Part shown: in pieces, positions 51,421 through 63,534 of the stretch
Numbering within the stretch: the stretch's first letter is position 1
Layout of the letters: each line of letters starts with the position of its first letter
DNA from: Embiotoca jacksoni
Lineage: Eukaryota; Chordata; Actinopteri; Embiotocidae
DNA: 64,000 nt
Assembly: GCA_022577435.1 (NCBI GenBank)
Contig: JAKOON010000110.1
Coordinates: forward strand, 143,501-207,500
Direction of reading: 5' to 3'
Made by a program: the position numbers and the translations under genes
Notes under the pieces: model-generated
The model's input: the letters and a program-made list of their open reading frames with translations, nothing else
Told to the model about the DNA's origin: nothing
The model's database searches: none

Positions 51421-54400
51421 GACCTCACTGCTGGCTGATGATTGGTGTAAAGCTGCTCTGCAGTTTATGATTTAAATAATATAATTATATTACTTTCTGA
51501 ATCTCAGTAATTAATAATAAAAACTGCTGGAGCCTTCAGAATAACCTCAGCTACTTGCTTCATTAGGAGCTCATTTACACACCCTGTGGGAGACGGGGTT
51601 CAGTGTGTATGTGTGTGTGTGTTTTTTGCTCTGAGTGGTCATTAGGTGGGAATGTTTACTCTCTCAGTGACCCACTAACAGAGAAACTTCTGGCTACATA
51701 AAGTGGCAGCGAGACGGCGTTCCCACCTGTATTCTTCATTAGGACATTTTCTGGATCATTTCTGCAGAGCTGGAAAACAACGCAGCCACTTTATCACATC
51801 CATCTCACATTTCTCTCAGCTCACTCTGTTTACTCTGCAAATAACTCCAATTAGTGCAGTTACACAATCTGATGTCCTTATCGGTGCAGTAAAAACGCAG
51901 ATGAGAGTGTCGCACTCGGGCTGCTTCTGCTTCAAGGTCCAACACATCATGTTTCCATTAAAAGTGTATTATGGCTGTTTTTTCCTGAGCTTCTGTTGGA
52001 GTGACTCTCACTGAGCTCACATCTATATTTTTATTAGATTCATGCAGTGAAATAAGGAGTACATGTTCAGAGCTCTCCTCTCTTCTTATAGCAGTATTTA
52101 TTTCCAAAGTAAATCAGTTTCATTAATATCATGCTTCACATTAATAAGCCTCTGTTTGTGAGGTTTCTCCCCGATGACCCCCGCTGGGCTCTCCTTACAT
52201 CACAGCTGATGTTGGTCCATAGCAGCCAGCAGCAGCACAGAGAGGGAGGCTGATGGAAGTCCTGAACCACTGTGTGGGAAGGTTGTACTTATATGTCAGG
52301 ATGTCAGCTTTAATAGTTTAAAGCCATAACTCCCAAAATATCTCCAGATACCTGCACAGCAGCAGTATGAGTCTCTGGAGAGCTGCAGATGTAACGAGCT
52401 GCAGTCACATGTATAAAATAACGTGTGTAGTTTAAATGTACAGTCAGGAGCAGAACCACACATTTAAAAGACACTGATTTATTTTGCCTTTTTTTATTTA
52501 CTTTTATTTTAGGACTCCATTAAACTCCTCTGCGGTCAGTGGGAGGGAGGGAGGTATGTCTGCAGCCAGTCTGTGGATCCAAGTAAAACCCACCAATAGG
52601 AACTCCTGTCTCATCCATCAGTGAAGGCCCCGCCCACTACATCCAACTCAACTCACAACCAAAGGTTTTTGACACAAACAAAATTCTGTGACAAAACCAA
52701 CAAAACTTGTTTGGAATCAAATAATTAGATTTTCAGTTCATATATTTTCACTTATTACTTTATTTTTGATTGCAGTGTGAGAAGTTTGTTCTCATAACTG
52801 TTTTTTATGCATAAAAAATACACAAAAGTACCCCCATAAAAACAGTACCAACAGCTTAAGAAGTGCTGATGGACAATAAAAAGTGACAGTACTGCAAAGA
52901 TTAAATTGCAGAAGTGTCAGAGCTGCTTATTGATGAACACTGAACCACTGAGCACTGATGGAGGCCAAATGAACCACTTCTGAAACACCAGTATTTCTAT
53001 AATTACACTCTAGAGGTTGATGCTCCCTCCTGAGCTGACCATCTCTTCAGAGACAGTAAAGAGGAAAGATTACCAACCAATAACTGTCTAACTCACAGCG
53101 TACGACCATCATGAGACTTTATATTCTGCAGTTTCAACTCTCTACTTTGTAGTTTCAGTGATCTGAAGCACTGATAGGTCGTCTACTCTCTCCACAACCA
53201 GAGTGCCAGTTCTTTATCTGCATCTGTCATCTTCTCTGCTAACAGCAGCCGGAGCAGCACCGAGCTTCGGCCCGCTGGAGGACAACTCTGTTTACTTTGG
53301 CTGCAGTCTCCTCACATCCAAACGTGTGCTGAGCTGCTGTGGCTTCGGACCTTCACAATGAACTGTTCAACTCTCTCACAACTCTAGAACACATTAATGT
53401 GCATATACTTTGTTTTTTATTGTCATAATTACAAAGTTTTAAAGCAAAATAATTTCTACAAAAAGGACTAAACTTAACTTCTTAACTCAAGAATATACTG
53501 AACTTCTGCAGTGTCATGTATGACCTGTGCAACAGGAGCACATGTCGGTGTGGGCAACTGAACACAAACACACAGTAAGAGGAGTAAATAATCAGCAGGT
53601 ATTTCACAGCTGACTTCAATCATGGCCAATTAATCAGCTCCTCTCATCCATCAACCACGGAGAGACTCACTCCAGCGGAGGATGTAGCAGCTTTAACAGT
53701 CTCAGCTGTGAGCGCCAACGTCAACATTTCAGGTTGGAAATGGGGATATTTGAACTCAAAACTTTGTTTTTTTTTGTCATTAATGAAATGTTTAAGTGAA
53801 CAAATATCCAATACAGTGAAATCAGGAGCTGGAACACTGTTGAGCAGATAGCAGAAGTAAATTATTCACACTTAAAGCTCCCGATGAAACTCATTTATTA
53901 CATGTATTTATGGTCCCAAAGATAACCTCATTTTTTGCTGGAGGGGAGTCTCAGCTGCTCTTGGTGGTCAAAGGTGACTTCACGTCATCCCATTCTTGTG
54001 AAAATGATGCCATAAGGATGTGAGTCCAGTATAAACATAGACGGTAGTGACATCCATCCGGTTGTATCTCCTCTAGTCTGTGATTTATCTCTACAGCATG
54101 TCAGCCAGAGGATCAGTGAACCCTGTGCATATGGAGGAGAGGAGGCAGCAGTCCTTCAGCACACTCCACCCTGATACATTATTAAACTGCCCATCAGAAA
54201 ATAAAGACCATGGGTATGCAAATATAATCTCCACCACATGTGTAGACAATATAAAAACTCCCTGCAGGTTTCTATATTCGATTCTCTGATAAATCCAGAA
54301 GATGACTTCAGCATCAGCTCTGAAAATGTGGTCATTAAAAGGTAGAAAAAAACCTTTTAACCATCAGACCAACCCGTGGCTGACATCATCGATGCTGATG

Positions 54401-54574
54401 CTGCAGGAAACCAGCTGGGTTCATCTCAACATGAAGACAGCACACCACACAAACAGGAAGTGAGATATTCTACTTATTACAAATCTATATTCCATCATTA
54501 AATCAGACCCAGAGTCTTTACAAACTGCTGCAGGAAGACGGAGCCGCAGGATGATAGGTAATGATGGGTTAATA
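51421..54574. other. long non-coding interval
   Basis: About 3.1 kb without a supported gene, array or element. The 51,840-52,020 part (aactccaattagtgcagtta … ctgatgtccttatcgg) is balanced unique sequence with homeodomain-type cores and might be a conserved element; this is only a hint. Confidence 0.4.
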
Positions 54575-54650
54575 CAGTGATTCTCAAACTGTGGGGCGCG
54601 CCCCTTTAGTGGGGCGCAGTGGTATTACAGGGGGAAATGCAGAATTTTTT
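54575..54650 (+). mobile_element. hAT (Charlie-like) terminal fragment
   Basis: Begins cagtgattctcaaactgtgg, then the 12-bp palindrome ggggcgcgcccc and gtggggcgcagtgg. CAGTG(A/G)TTCTCAAA is a well-known type of hAT terminal inverted repeat. No matching right end was found before the array at 55,115, so only a fragment or a one-ended remnant is called; its inner boundary is arbitrary. Confidence 0.5.
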
Positions 54651-55113
54651 TATTTCAAGAACTTTATTGAGAACTTAAAATATTACAAAAGTACAAAGTA
54701 CACGGAAATAAAACTAAGTCCTCAATAAATACATGGCGAAATGCCTGTACTTTTGTGTAATATGTACCTAGGATCTGCATTAATGTGGAGTTTATCTCTC
54801 TGCTTCATCTCTCAGCGAAAAAAATCCAAGTTGTTACAATCTCCAGTGAAAAACTCTTTATTGACAAATATTTGAAAATGTTTTGCTTAGTTTATCACAG
54901 GTTGAACTTAATTGTTATTATCTTGAAAATACATTCACTGCAAAACAGGTTAAACGCAGCCAAAATAAGTTATTTTTTTTCCAAATATTAGTTCATTTTT
55001 GCACCAATAGAACTTTATTTGCATTGTTCTAACAAAGTGATTGCACATTTTATTTGTTTTTGTCTGATGGAGCACTGGTTTACTTGAAGGTGATTGCAAT
55101 TTTCTTTATTCTA
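54651..55113. other. AT-rich, possibly hAT-derived interval
   Basis: AT-rich DNA between the hAT terminus and the 21-bp array. No frame of interest. Confidence 0.4.
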
Positions 55114-57440
55114 TTATGATGGGTTAATGTTCATGATGAGTTAATATATGTTCATGATGGTTTAATATATGTTCATGATGAGTTAATATATGTTCATAAT
55201 GAGTTAATATATGTTCATGATGGGCTAATATATGTTCATGATGGTTTAATATATGTTCATGATGAGTTAATATATGTTCATAATGAGTTAATATATGTTC
55301 ATGATGGGCTAATATATGTTCATGATGGGCTAATATATGTTCATGATGGTTTGATATATGTTCATGATGGGCTAATATATGTTCATGATGGTTTAATATA
55401 TGTTCATGATGAGTTAATATATGTTCATGATGGGCTAATATATGTTCATGATGGGATAATATGTGTTCATGATGAGTTAATATATGTTCATGATGGGCTA
55501 ATATATGTTCATGATGGGATAATATGTGTTCATGATGGTTTAATATATGTTCATGATGAGTTCATGTTCATGATGAGTTAATATATGTTCATGATGAGTT
55601 AATATATGTTCATGATGGGCTAATATATGTTCATGATGGGCTAATATATGTTCATGATGGTTTAATATATGTTCATGATGAGTTCATGTTCATGATGAGT
55701 TAATATATGTTCATGATGAGTTAATATATGTTCATGATGGGTTACTATATGTTCATGATGGGTTAATATATGTGCATGATGGGTTAATGTTCTTGATGAG
55801 TTAATATTTGTTCATGATGGGCTAATATATGTTCATGATGGGCTAATATATGTTCATGATGGTTTAATATATGTTCATTATGAGTTAATATATGTTCATG
55901 ATGGGTTAATGTTCATAATGAGTTAATATGTGTTCATGATAAGTTAATATATGTTCATGATGAGTTAATATATGTTCACGATGGGTTAATGTCCATAATG
56001 AGTTAATATATGTTCATGATGGTTTAATATATGCTCATGATGGGTTAATATATGTTCATGATGAGTTAATATATGTTCATGATGAGTTAATATATGTTCA
56101 TGATGGGTTAATATATGTTCATGACGAGTTAATATATGTTAATGATGGGTTAATGTTCATAATGAGTTAATATGTGTTCATGATTGTTTAATATATGCTC
56201 ATGATGGGTTAATATATGTTCATGATGGGTTAATGTTCATAATGAGTTAATATGTGTTCATGATTGTTTAATATATGCTCATGATGGGTTAATATATGTT
56301 CATGATGAGTTAATATATGTTCATGATGGGTTAATATATGTTCATGACAAGTTAATATATGTTAATGATGGGTTAATGTTCATAATGAGTTAATATGTGT
56401 TCATGATTGTTTAATATATGCTCATGATGGGTTAATATATGTTCATGATGAGTTAATATATGTTCATGATGAGTTAATATATGTTCATGATGGGTTAATG
56501 TTCATAATGAGTTAATATGTGTTCATGATTGTTTAATATATGCTCATGATGGGTTAATATATGTTCATGATGAGTTAATATATGTTCATGATGAGTTAAT
56601 ATATGTTCATGATGGGCTAATATATGTTCATGATGGGTTAATGTTCATAATGAGTTAATATGTGTTCATGATAAGTTAATATATGTTCATGATGAGTTAA
56701 TATATGTTCACGATGGGTTAATGTCCATAATGAGTTAATATATGTTCATGATGGTTTAATATATGCTCATGATGGGTTAATATATGTTCACGATGAGTTA
56801 ATATATGTTCATGATGAGTTAATATATGTTCATGATGGGTTAATATATGTTCATGATGGGTTAATGTTCATGATGAGTTAATATATGCCCATGATGAGTT
56901 AATATATGTTCATGAGTTAATATATGTTCATGATGGGTTAATAGATGTTCATGATGGGTTAATGTTCATAATGAGTTAATATATGTTCATGATGGTTTAA
57001 TATATGCTCATGATGGGTTAATATATGTTCATGATGGGTTAATATATGTTCATGATGGTTTAATATATGCTCATGATGGGTTAATATATGTTCATGATGA
57101 GTTAATATATGTTCATGATGAGTTAATATATGTTCATGATGGGTTAATATATGTTCATGATGGGTTAATATATGTTCATGATGGGTTAATATATGCTCAT
57201 GATGGGTTAATATATGTTCATGATGAGTTAATATATGTTCATGATGGGTTAATATATGTTCATGATGGGTTAATATATGTTCATGATGGGTTAATATATG
57301 CTCATGATGGGTTAATGTTCATGATGAGTTAATATATGCCCATGATGAGTTAATATATGTTCATGAGTTAATATATGTTCATGATGGGTTAATATATGTT
57401 CATGATGGGTTAATGTTCATGATGGGTTAATATAGGTTCT
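55114..57440. repeat. 21-bp AT-rich minisatellite, about 2.3 kb
   Basis: Units of gttcatgatgggttaatata plus t, with gag/ggg/ggt variants, shorter gttcatgatgggttaat forms and an alternative atgctcatg form. About 110 units. Longer blocks recur (for example the group containing gttcatgattgtttaata repeats at about 56,175, 56,255, 56,400 and 56,520). A single unit-like string, atgatgggttaat, lies alone at about 54,561, outside the array. Confidence 0.95.
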
Positions 57441-58085
57441 TGATGGGTCGCAGTGTAGCGAGCAGTTCAATGGAAGGTGAGCAGAAGCAAGTTTCTAGAT
57501 GAGAGAGCTCATAAACCATGTGGAAGAGTTTAGTGTAAAATAGCAGAGGGGGGCAGAGTGCTTGTCTTGCGCCTCCTGCTCAGCCAGAGGATGTGTTTGG
57601 TTCAACCAATCCAAACAGTCAGGAGAAGAAAATGGTGAGTGGTGCCCACTAATGTAAACACAGTATCTGGTTGTAGTTCTTACTACCGGTTCAGTTCATG
57701 TGTGCATCGCTGGTTCAGACTGTGGATACAATGTCTCTGTTCCAACATCTTCATCAGGATTAACTGATTAAAGGGTTTCTGAATGTTGGTGTTAATATTA
57801 GACTGGGTGAGGCTTCTGTTAGAGACATTTCAGATTAGATTTGACTAATTCTATATTGTTGAGTCTGTTTAAAGTCTGAGAGGACAGTTCAGGATGAGAA
57901 AGTTCTCTAAGAACTTAAAAGTTTGAGTCATAGCTGGAAGATCAAATCTGACCAATCAAGACTAATTACAGAAGATACCATTCGTGACTCAGATCCATAA
58001 ATACATCATCATCATCACTGCCATCATGTTTCACTGACCTGCAGAGTCTTCCAACAACACACAACTGGACACGACACTTCAAGAG
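57441..58085. other. non-coding spacer
   Basis: About 640 bp of ordinary sequence between arrays; nothing recognised. Confidence 0.45.
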
Positions 58086-58463
58086 ATGATAGAGACACTT
58101 CAAGAGATGATAGCGATGGTGAAGATGGTACAGATGGTAGAGATGGTAGAGATGATAGAGATGATAGAGATGATAGAGATAGGAGAGGTAATAGAGGTGG
58201 TAGAGTCGATAGAGATGATAGAGATAGTAGAGATGATAGAGATAGTAGAGATAATAGAGGTGGTAGAGATGATAGAGATAGTAGAGATAGTAGAGATAGT
58301 AGAGATAATAGAGGTAGTAGAGATAATAGAGATGATAGAGATGGTAGAGATGATAGAGATAGTAGAGATAATAGAGATGGTAGAGATGGTACAGATGATA
58401 AAGATGGTACAGATGGTAGAGATGATAGAGATGGTAGAGATGATAGATGTGATAGAGATGGTA
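58086..58463 (+). repeat. 9-bp GATA-containing array
   Basis: Units gatagagat, ggtagagat and agtagagat (9 bp). Many contain tGATAg, matching the WGATAR core. The array abuts the next one with only a short join at 58,460. Confidence 0.95.
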
Positions 58464-59617
58464 GCTGTTCTTCATGTCCGTCATGTCCATCATGTTCTTC
58501 ATGTCCATCATGTCCTTCATTTCCGTCATGTTCTTCATGTCCTTCATGTTCTTCATGTGTGTCATGTTTTTCATGTCCGTCGTGTCCATCATGTTCTTCA
58601 TGTCCATCATGTTCTTCATGTCCATCATGTCCATCATGTCCTTCATTTCCGTCATGTTCTTCATGTCCTTCATGTTCTTTATGTCTGTCATGTTTTTCAT
58701 GTCCGTCATGTCCATCATGTTCTTCATGTCCGTCATGTTCTTCATGTCCATCATGTCCATCATGTCCATCATGTCCTTCATTTCCGTCATGTTCTTCATG
58801 TCCTTCATGTTCTTCATGTCTGTCATGTTTTTCATGTCCGTCGTGTCCATCATGTTCTTCATGTCCGTCATGTCCATCATGTCCGTCATGTACATCATGT
58901 TCTTCATGTCCATCATGTCCTTCATTTCTGTCACGTTCTTCATGTTCGTCATGTTCTTCATGTCCGTCATGTTTTTCATGTCCGTCATGTCCTTCATGTC
59001 CGTCATGTTCTTCATGTCTGTCATGTTATTCATGTCCGTCATGTTTTTCATGTCCGTCATGTCCATCATGTCCGTCATGTACATCATGTTCTTCATGTCC
59101 ATCATGTCCACCATATCCATCATGTCCTTCATGTCCGTCATGTTCTTCATGTCCGTCATGTCCATCATGTTCTTCATGTCCATCATGTCCATCATGTTCT
59201 TCATGTCCGTCATGTTCTTCATGTCTATCATGTCCACCATGTCCATCATGTCCATCATGTCCTTCATGTTCTTCATGTCCATCATTTCCGTCATGTTCTT
59301 CATGTCCATCATGTCCTTCATGTTCTTCATGTCCGTCATGTTCTTCATGTCCGTCATGTCCATCATGTCCGTCATGTACATCATGTTCTTCATGTCTGTC
59401 ATGTCCATCATGTCCTTCATGTCTGTCATGTTCTTCATGTCCATCATGTCTGTCATATCCTTCATGTCCGTCATGTTCTTCATGTCCGTCATGTCCGTCA
59501 TGTCTGTCATGTCCATCATGTCCTTCATGTCCATCATGTTCTTCATGTCCGTCATGTTTTTCATGTCCGTCATGTTCTTCATGTCCGTCATGTTCTTCAT
59601 ATCCATCATGTCCATCA
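58464..59617 (+). repeat. 9-bp array (catgtccat / catgttctt)
   Basis: About 128 units of nine bases drawn from catgtccat, catgtccgt, catgttctt, catgtcctt and catgttttt. Longer cycles are visible, e.g. blocks near 58,560-58,680 recur near 58,690-58,810 and 58,820-58,920. Period three keeps all frames open (550-686 codons). No gene is called. Confidence 0.96.
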
Positions 59618-60115
59618 TGGTGTACCATCAGTGTGTGAATGTTCTCCTGATGGTGTACCATCAGTGTGTGAATGTTCTCCTGATGGTGAACCATCGGTGT
59701 GTGAATGTTCTCCTGATGGTGAACCATCGGTGTGTGAATGTTCTCCTGATGGTGTACCATCGGTGTGTGAATGTTCTCCTGATGGTGAACCATCAGTGTG
59801 TGAATGTTCTCCTGATGGTGTACCATCAGTGTGTGAATGTTCTCCTGATGGTGAACCATCGGTGTGTGAATGTTCTCCTGATGGTGTACCATCGGTGTGT
59901 GAATGTTCTCCTGATGGTGTACCATCAGTGTGTGAATGTTCTCCTGATGGTGAACCATCAGTGTGTGAATGTTCTCCTGATGGTGAACCATCGGTGTGTG
60001 AATGTTCTCCTGATGGTGTACCATCGGTGTGTGAATGTTCTCCTGATGGTGAACCATCAGTGTGTGAATGTTCTCCTGATGGTGAACCATTGGTGTGTGA
60101 ATGTTCTCCTGATGG
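59618..60115. repeat. 33-bp dyad-containing minisatellite, 15 units
   Basis: Unit: gatggtgtaccatcagtgtg followed by tgaatgttctcct. Two sites vary nearly independently: gta/gaa in the dyad and cag/cgg after it. Each unit holds the dyad gatggt-NN-accatc (perfect 6-bp arms). The 33-bp length keeps frames open (PSVCECSPDG on plus, SGEHSHTDG on minus). Confidence 0.97.
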
Positions 60116-60599
60116 CAGCACCTTGCATGGTGATCTGTCTCATTAGTATGTGAATGGAAAACCATGTTCAAGAGCTTTGGGACCGAAAGGTGACAAAACT
60201 ATACAAGTACAGACTATTTACCATTTCCATCATTTCCATCATGTCCATCATGTCCAAGATGGTTCGGTCTGCTGTTAACGGGTCACATGGAGACATTCAG
60301 AAATCTGCAGGACTTCCTTCTAACAGGAACCTTTATAGCTTATCTTTTCATTTTAGTTGGATCTTTTCTACTTCCTGTTTCAGCTGCCTGTCGTCCTCAA
60401 AGTCATTCTACTTTCTAACCAGGAAGCATTTTCTGGTGAACAAAGAACCAAAGAGAACTTCAGTGTAGATACCAGCTGGACTCCAAAGTCTCAGTACATC
60501 AGAGTCTGTAGAACCTCAGCAGCTCCCTGACAGATATACCAGTTCACCTTCAGCTGATTGACAGATGATTGACAGCAGCTTCTCTATTTTGATGCACAG
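60116..60599. other. non-coding, upstream of LAMTOR3
   Basis: No gene recognised; a few leftover tccatcatgtcc units near 60,225-60,260 match the 9-bp array. Confidence 0.45.
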
Positions 60600-60764
60600 G
60601 AGTCGACTGGCTGCTGCGGCGCATGCGCTGCAACACTGGAGCGCACCGCTGACTCTCCTGAACACATCCTCGAGAACCGGAAACAAAGCGCATGTGTCAC
60701 GTGATGTTTTTGTGCTCCTCTTTCTCAGTTTGTCAGCTGTTGGCTCTGAAGACATTAACAGCAG
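60600..60764 (+). promoter_or_regulatory. LAMTOR3 promoter / first non-coding exon region
   Basis: CpG-richer than its surroundings. It contains the palindrome gcgcatgcgc (60,619-60,628), the NRF1 core, and gtcacgtgat (60,696-60,705), a nine-of-ten match to the CLEAR consensus GTCACGTGAC bound by TFEB/TFE3/MITF. A 5' untranslated exon probably ends near 60,764 (acagcag|gtcagt) and splices to 60,943 (ccccgcag). The start site itself is not visible. Confidence 0.55.
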
Positions 60765-60971
60765 GTCAGTGAAGTTTCTTCCTCTATTTTTCATATAAAA
60801 CCTGATTAGCAGCTTTAAGTTTAAAATCACGGAGAGAAGTATCGCGGTATTATCCTGCTGGTTAGCCTCCGTGTTAGCTGCTGAAAAACTTCCTGTTGTT
60901 CTTCATCAGTGTTGAATTGAAGGGTCCATTTTGTCCCCGCAGGTAAAGACACCGGAGACCCGTGAGGGAAC

Positions 60972-62111
60972 ATGGCTGATGTGAGTTCTACTTTCTGTCT
61001 CTGCTGCTTCATAAATATCCGATTTGATATTTCATCGGGAATTCATATCGTATCTAATGAAGTATGAGGTCATACAAACTGATCCCATCGTGAAGGAGGT
61101 GTGTTGGGTTTATGTACCGGGTGGTCCAGTGAGGTGAAGACCACGTCAGTCAGCTGGTCAGTCATGTGACTCCTGTACCTCTGACGTGTTTCCTGTGTTC
61201 CTCTGCAGGACCTGAAGAGGTACCTGTACAAGCAGCTGCAGAGGTGAGTACATACATGATGCATGTTCTGTGTTCCAGCTGATGTTCCGTGTTCCATGTA
61301 GAACTCTCCTGTGTTCTTCTCCAGTGTTGAAGGTCTTCATGCTGTCGTGGTGACGGACAGAGACGGTGTCCCCGTCATCAAAGGTAAGAGAACTCATGTC
61401 CTCATCTTCTTCCTATCAGCCCACACAGCGGAGTCCAATGGAAACTTCAACACAGACCATGATGCAGATGAAGATGTGTGCACTAACTCAGCTGTTCTGT
61501 CCCTCCAGTTGCCAACGACAACGCCCCGGTCCAGGCCCTGAGACCTGGCTTCCTGTCCACGTTCGCTCTGGCCACAGATCAGGGCAGTAAACTGGGTCTG
61601 TCCAAGAACAAGAGCATCATCTGCTACTACAACACGTACCAGGTTAGTCCTTCACTCTCACCATGTCGCACTGGTGGGACAAATCTGTCTCATAGAGGAC
61701 GTCAGTAGATGCTCAGATCACCTGGTGGACAGGTTGACGTCAGGTGATCTGAGGTTCTGATCTGTTTTCACAGATCTAGAGTTGAAGTGTCTCAGTTTAG
61801 TCTGTCTTTCACTTCCCGTTGAACGTGTCTCTCTCCGTCTTTGTCTCTGTGTTGGACAGATCGTTCAGTTCAATCGTCTCCCTCTGGTCATCAGCCTCAT
61901 CGCCAGCAGCAGCGCCAACACAGGTAAAGTCTGTCCCCCGGGTACACTGATCAGAACCGGGTTCTGTTGGACCACATCACACCTGAGTGTTTATCCTGTC
62001 CTCATGTCCTCTGACTAACCGTCCCCTCTGTCCGCAGGTCTCATCATGAGTCTGGAGAAGGAACTGTCTCCTCTAATAGATGAGCTGCGGCAGGTGGTGG
62101 AGGTCACATAG
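60972..62111 (+). CDS. lamtor3: LAMTOR3 (late endosomal/lysosomal adaptor, MAPK and mTOR activator 3; MP1)
   Basis: Six coding exons: 60,972-60,980, 61,209-61,243, 61,325-61,383, 61,509-61,642, 61,860-61,923 and 62,038-62,111. They sum to 375 bases, 124 codons plus stop, the length of the vertebrate protein. All introns are GT-AG and small (81-228 bp). The product begins MADDLKRYLYKQL and contains GLHAVVVTDRDGVPVIKVAN, ALRPGFLSTFALATDQGSKL and the C-terminal LRQVVEVT, near-identical to mammalian LAMTOR3. It is one roadblock/LC7 fold. LAMTOR3 pairs with LAMTOR2 in the Ragulator complex on lysosomes, where it helps recruit Rag GTPases and mTORC1 and scaffolds MEK1-ERK1. No disruption is seen. 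Confidence 0.98.
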
Positions 62112-62318
62112 GGAGTTCAGCATCACGTCCGTCTATATGTCTCCTCTGTCTCCTCTCTTTCCCCCCTCTGTCCCCCTTGTCCCCCCTCTGTCCTCTGTAT
62201 CTTTGTGTCCTCAGGGACAGCCTGTCTTCAGTCCTCACAGTGATGATTCTCCTCTTCTTCAGACCTGATGACATCACTTCCTGTCCACGTCGTCGTCTTC
62301 TTCTGTTGCTTCATTCAC

Positions 62319-62324
62319 AATAAA
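62319..62324 (+). terminator. lamtor3: LAMTOR3 polyadenylation signal
   Basis: AATAAA in cacaataaaagtttc, about 208 bases after the LAMTOR3 stop codon. The untranslated region before it is pyrimidine-rich (ctccctctgtccccctt-type runs at 62,130-62,210). Confidence 0.75.
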
Positions 62325-63372
62325 AGTTTCATTTTCAGCAGCTGCAGTTGTTTATTTTTATTGATCTGATTTTAATTATTTATATTTTACACATTATTAT
62401 CATGAACCTCCTGCTGACTTCTTAAACACATCAGGATTCATCACACACTAATATTAAAATGTTCAGTATTGGGTTTATTCTTTATTCCTTCATCTCCAGC
62501 AGCTCAGCAGTGCTTCAGGACCATCAAAGGCTTTTTTAAAGATGTTGCTCCTCATCAGGAATCACACAACTCGACAGAAACTGACACATGGTGATTTTAG
62601 TCTCATCAGATAACACAAGACATATTATTAAAGGAAATGTTTCTGTTGAAACCTAAAATGAACAAACATGATGTTTATTCATAAATGAGAAATAAAAGCA
62701 GTAACAACAGCTGGAGGAAGATGAAGCTGCTGAAGACAGAACCATCTCATGCTGTGATCCACTTCACTTCCTCTCCAGCTCTTCAGTGTTCATCCAGTGG
62801 ATGTGATGTTGTCAGTGGAGGCGGAGCTTCTGTCCATCCATCATGTCATCGACCTTTTTTAATCTGAGACTGAAACAATAAAATGTCTCAGTGATGGAGA
62901 CAAAAATGGAACTGGTCCTTTAAACAGTCTGATAGAGTTCATATCAACTCTTTTCAGAACTCTTGATCTCAGGTTTCCATCTTCTTCAGCTTTAATAAGA
63001 GTCAGGACTGTAAAACAGGATTTAAAGTTGGAGCGACATCACAGGAGCTTGAACTTTACCAAACCAAACCAACCCGACCAGTTGCAGAGACACAGATCCT
63101 CCTCCTCACTCAACTACCTAAGTGGCCCCTGCAGAAAGGCATAGGAAACCCCGCAGAGCCAACCGCTGAATGAAATGTTGAACAGTTGTAATATTTTACT
63201 TCTCAGTAAAAAGGAAGTGCGTTCATGCTAATAGAGCATGAAGCAGAGAACAGACGCAGGTGCATTGTGGGTATCCTGTTTCTCTGAAGGCTGTCACTCA
63301 TCCAGTGATGGGCAGCACTTCCCCAACAGTCCTGAAGGTGACACTGTTCAAACACTGGTGCATTTAGAGGTT
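62325..63372. other. intergenic interval between convergent LAMTOR3 and DAPP1
   Basis: About 1 kb. Minus-strand AATAAA hexamers at about 62,349, 62,476 and 62,671 could end DAPP1 transcripts. A good acceptor-like site (cctatgcctttctgcag, minus, near 63,140) could start the true last DAPP1 exon, but the frame there is very short. No other gene. Confidence 0.5.
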
Positions 63373-63534
63373 TTAATAGATTTTAATATAAGAACGGGAC
63401 CAGTCATATATCTTGGTTGCATGTTTCACCCTCTCCATCAGGGTGACCTTGTTCATGTTCTGGACCTTCATCTGTCTGAGGTTCAGGTAAAGCTCCGCCC
63501 CAATCTGTCTTAAACCTGCAGTCTGAACACTCAC

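Noticed and set aside
57966..60171. Open frames of 359-686 codons on both strands
   Set aside because: Unit lengths of 9 and 33 bp keep all frames free of stops; the proteins are pure short-period repeats.
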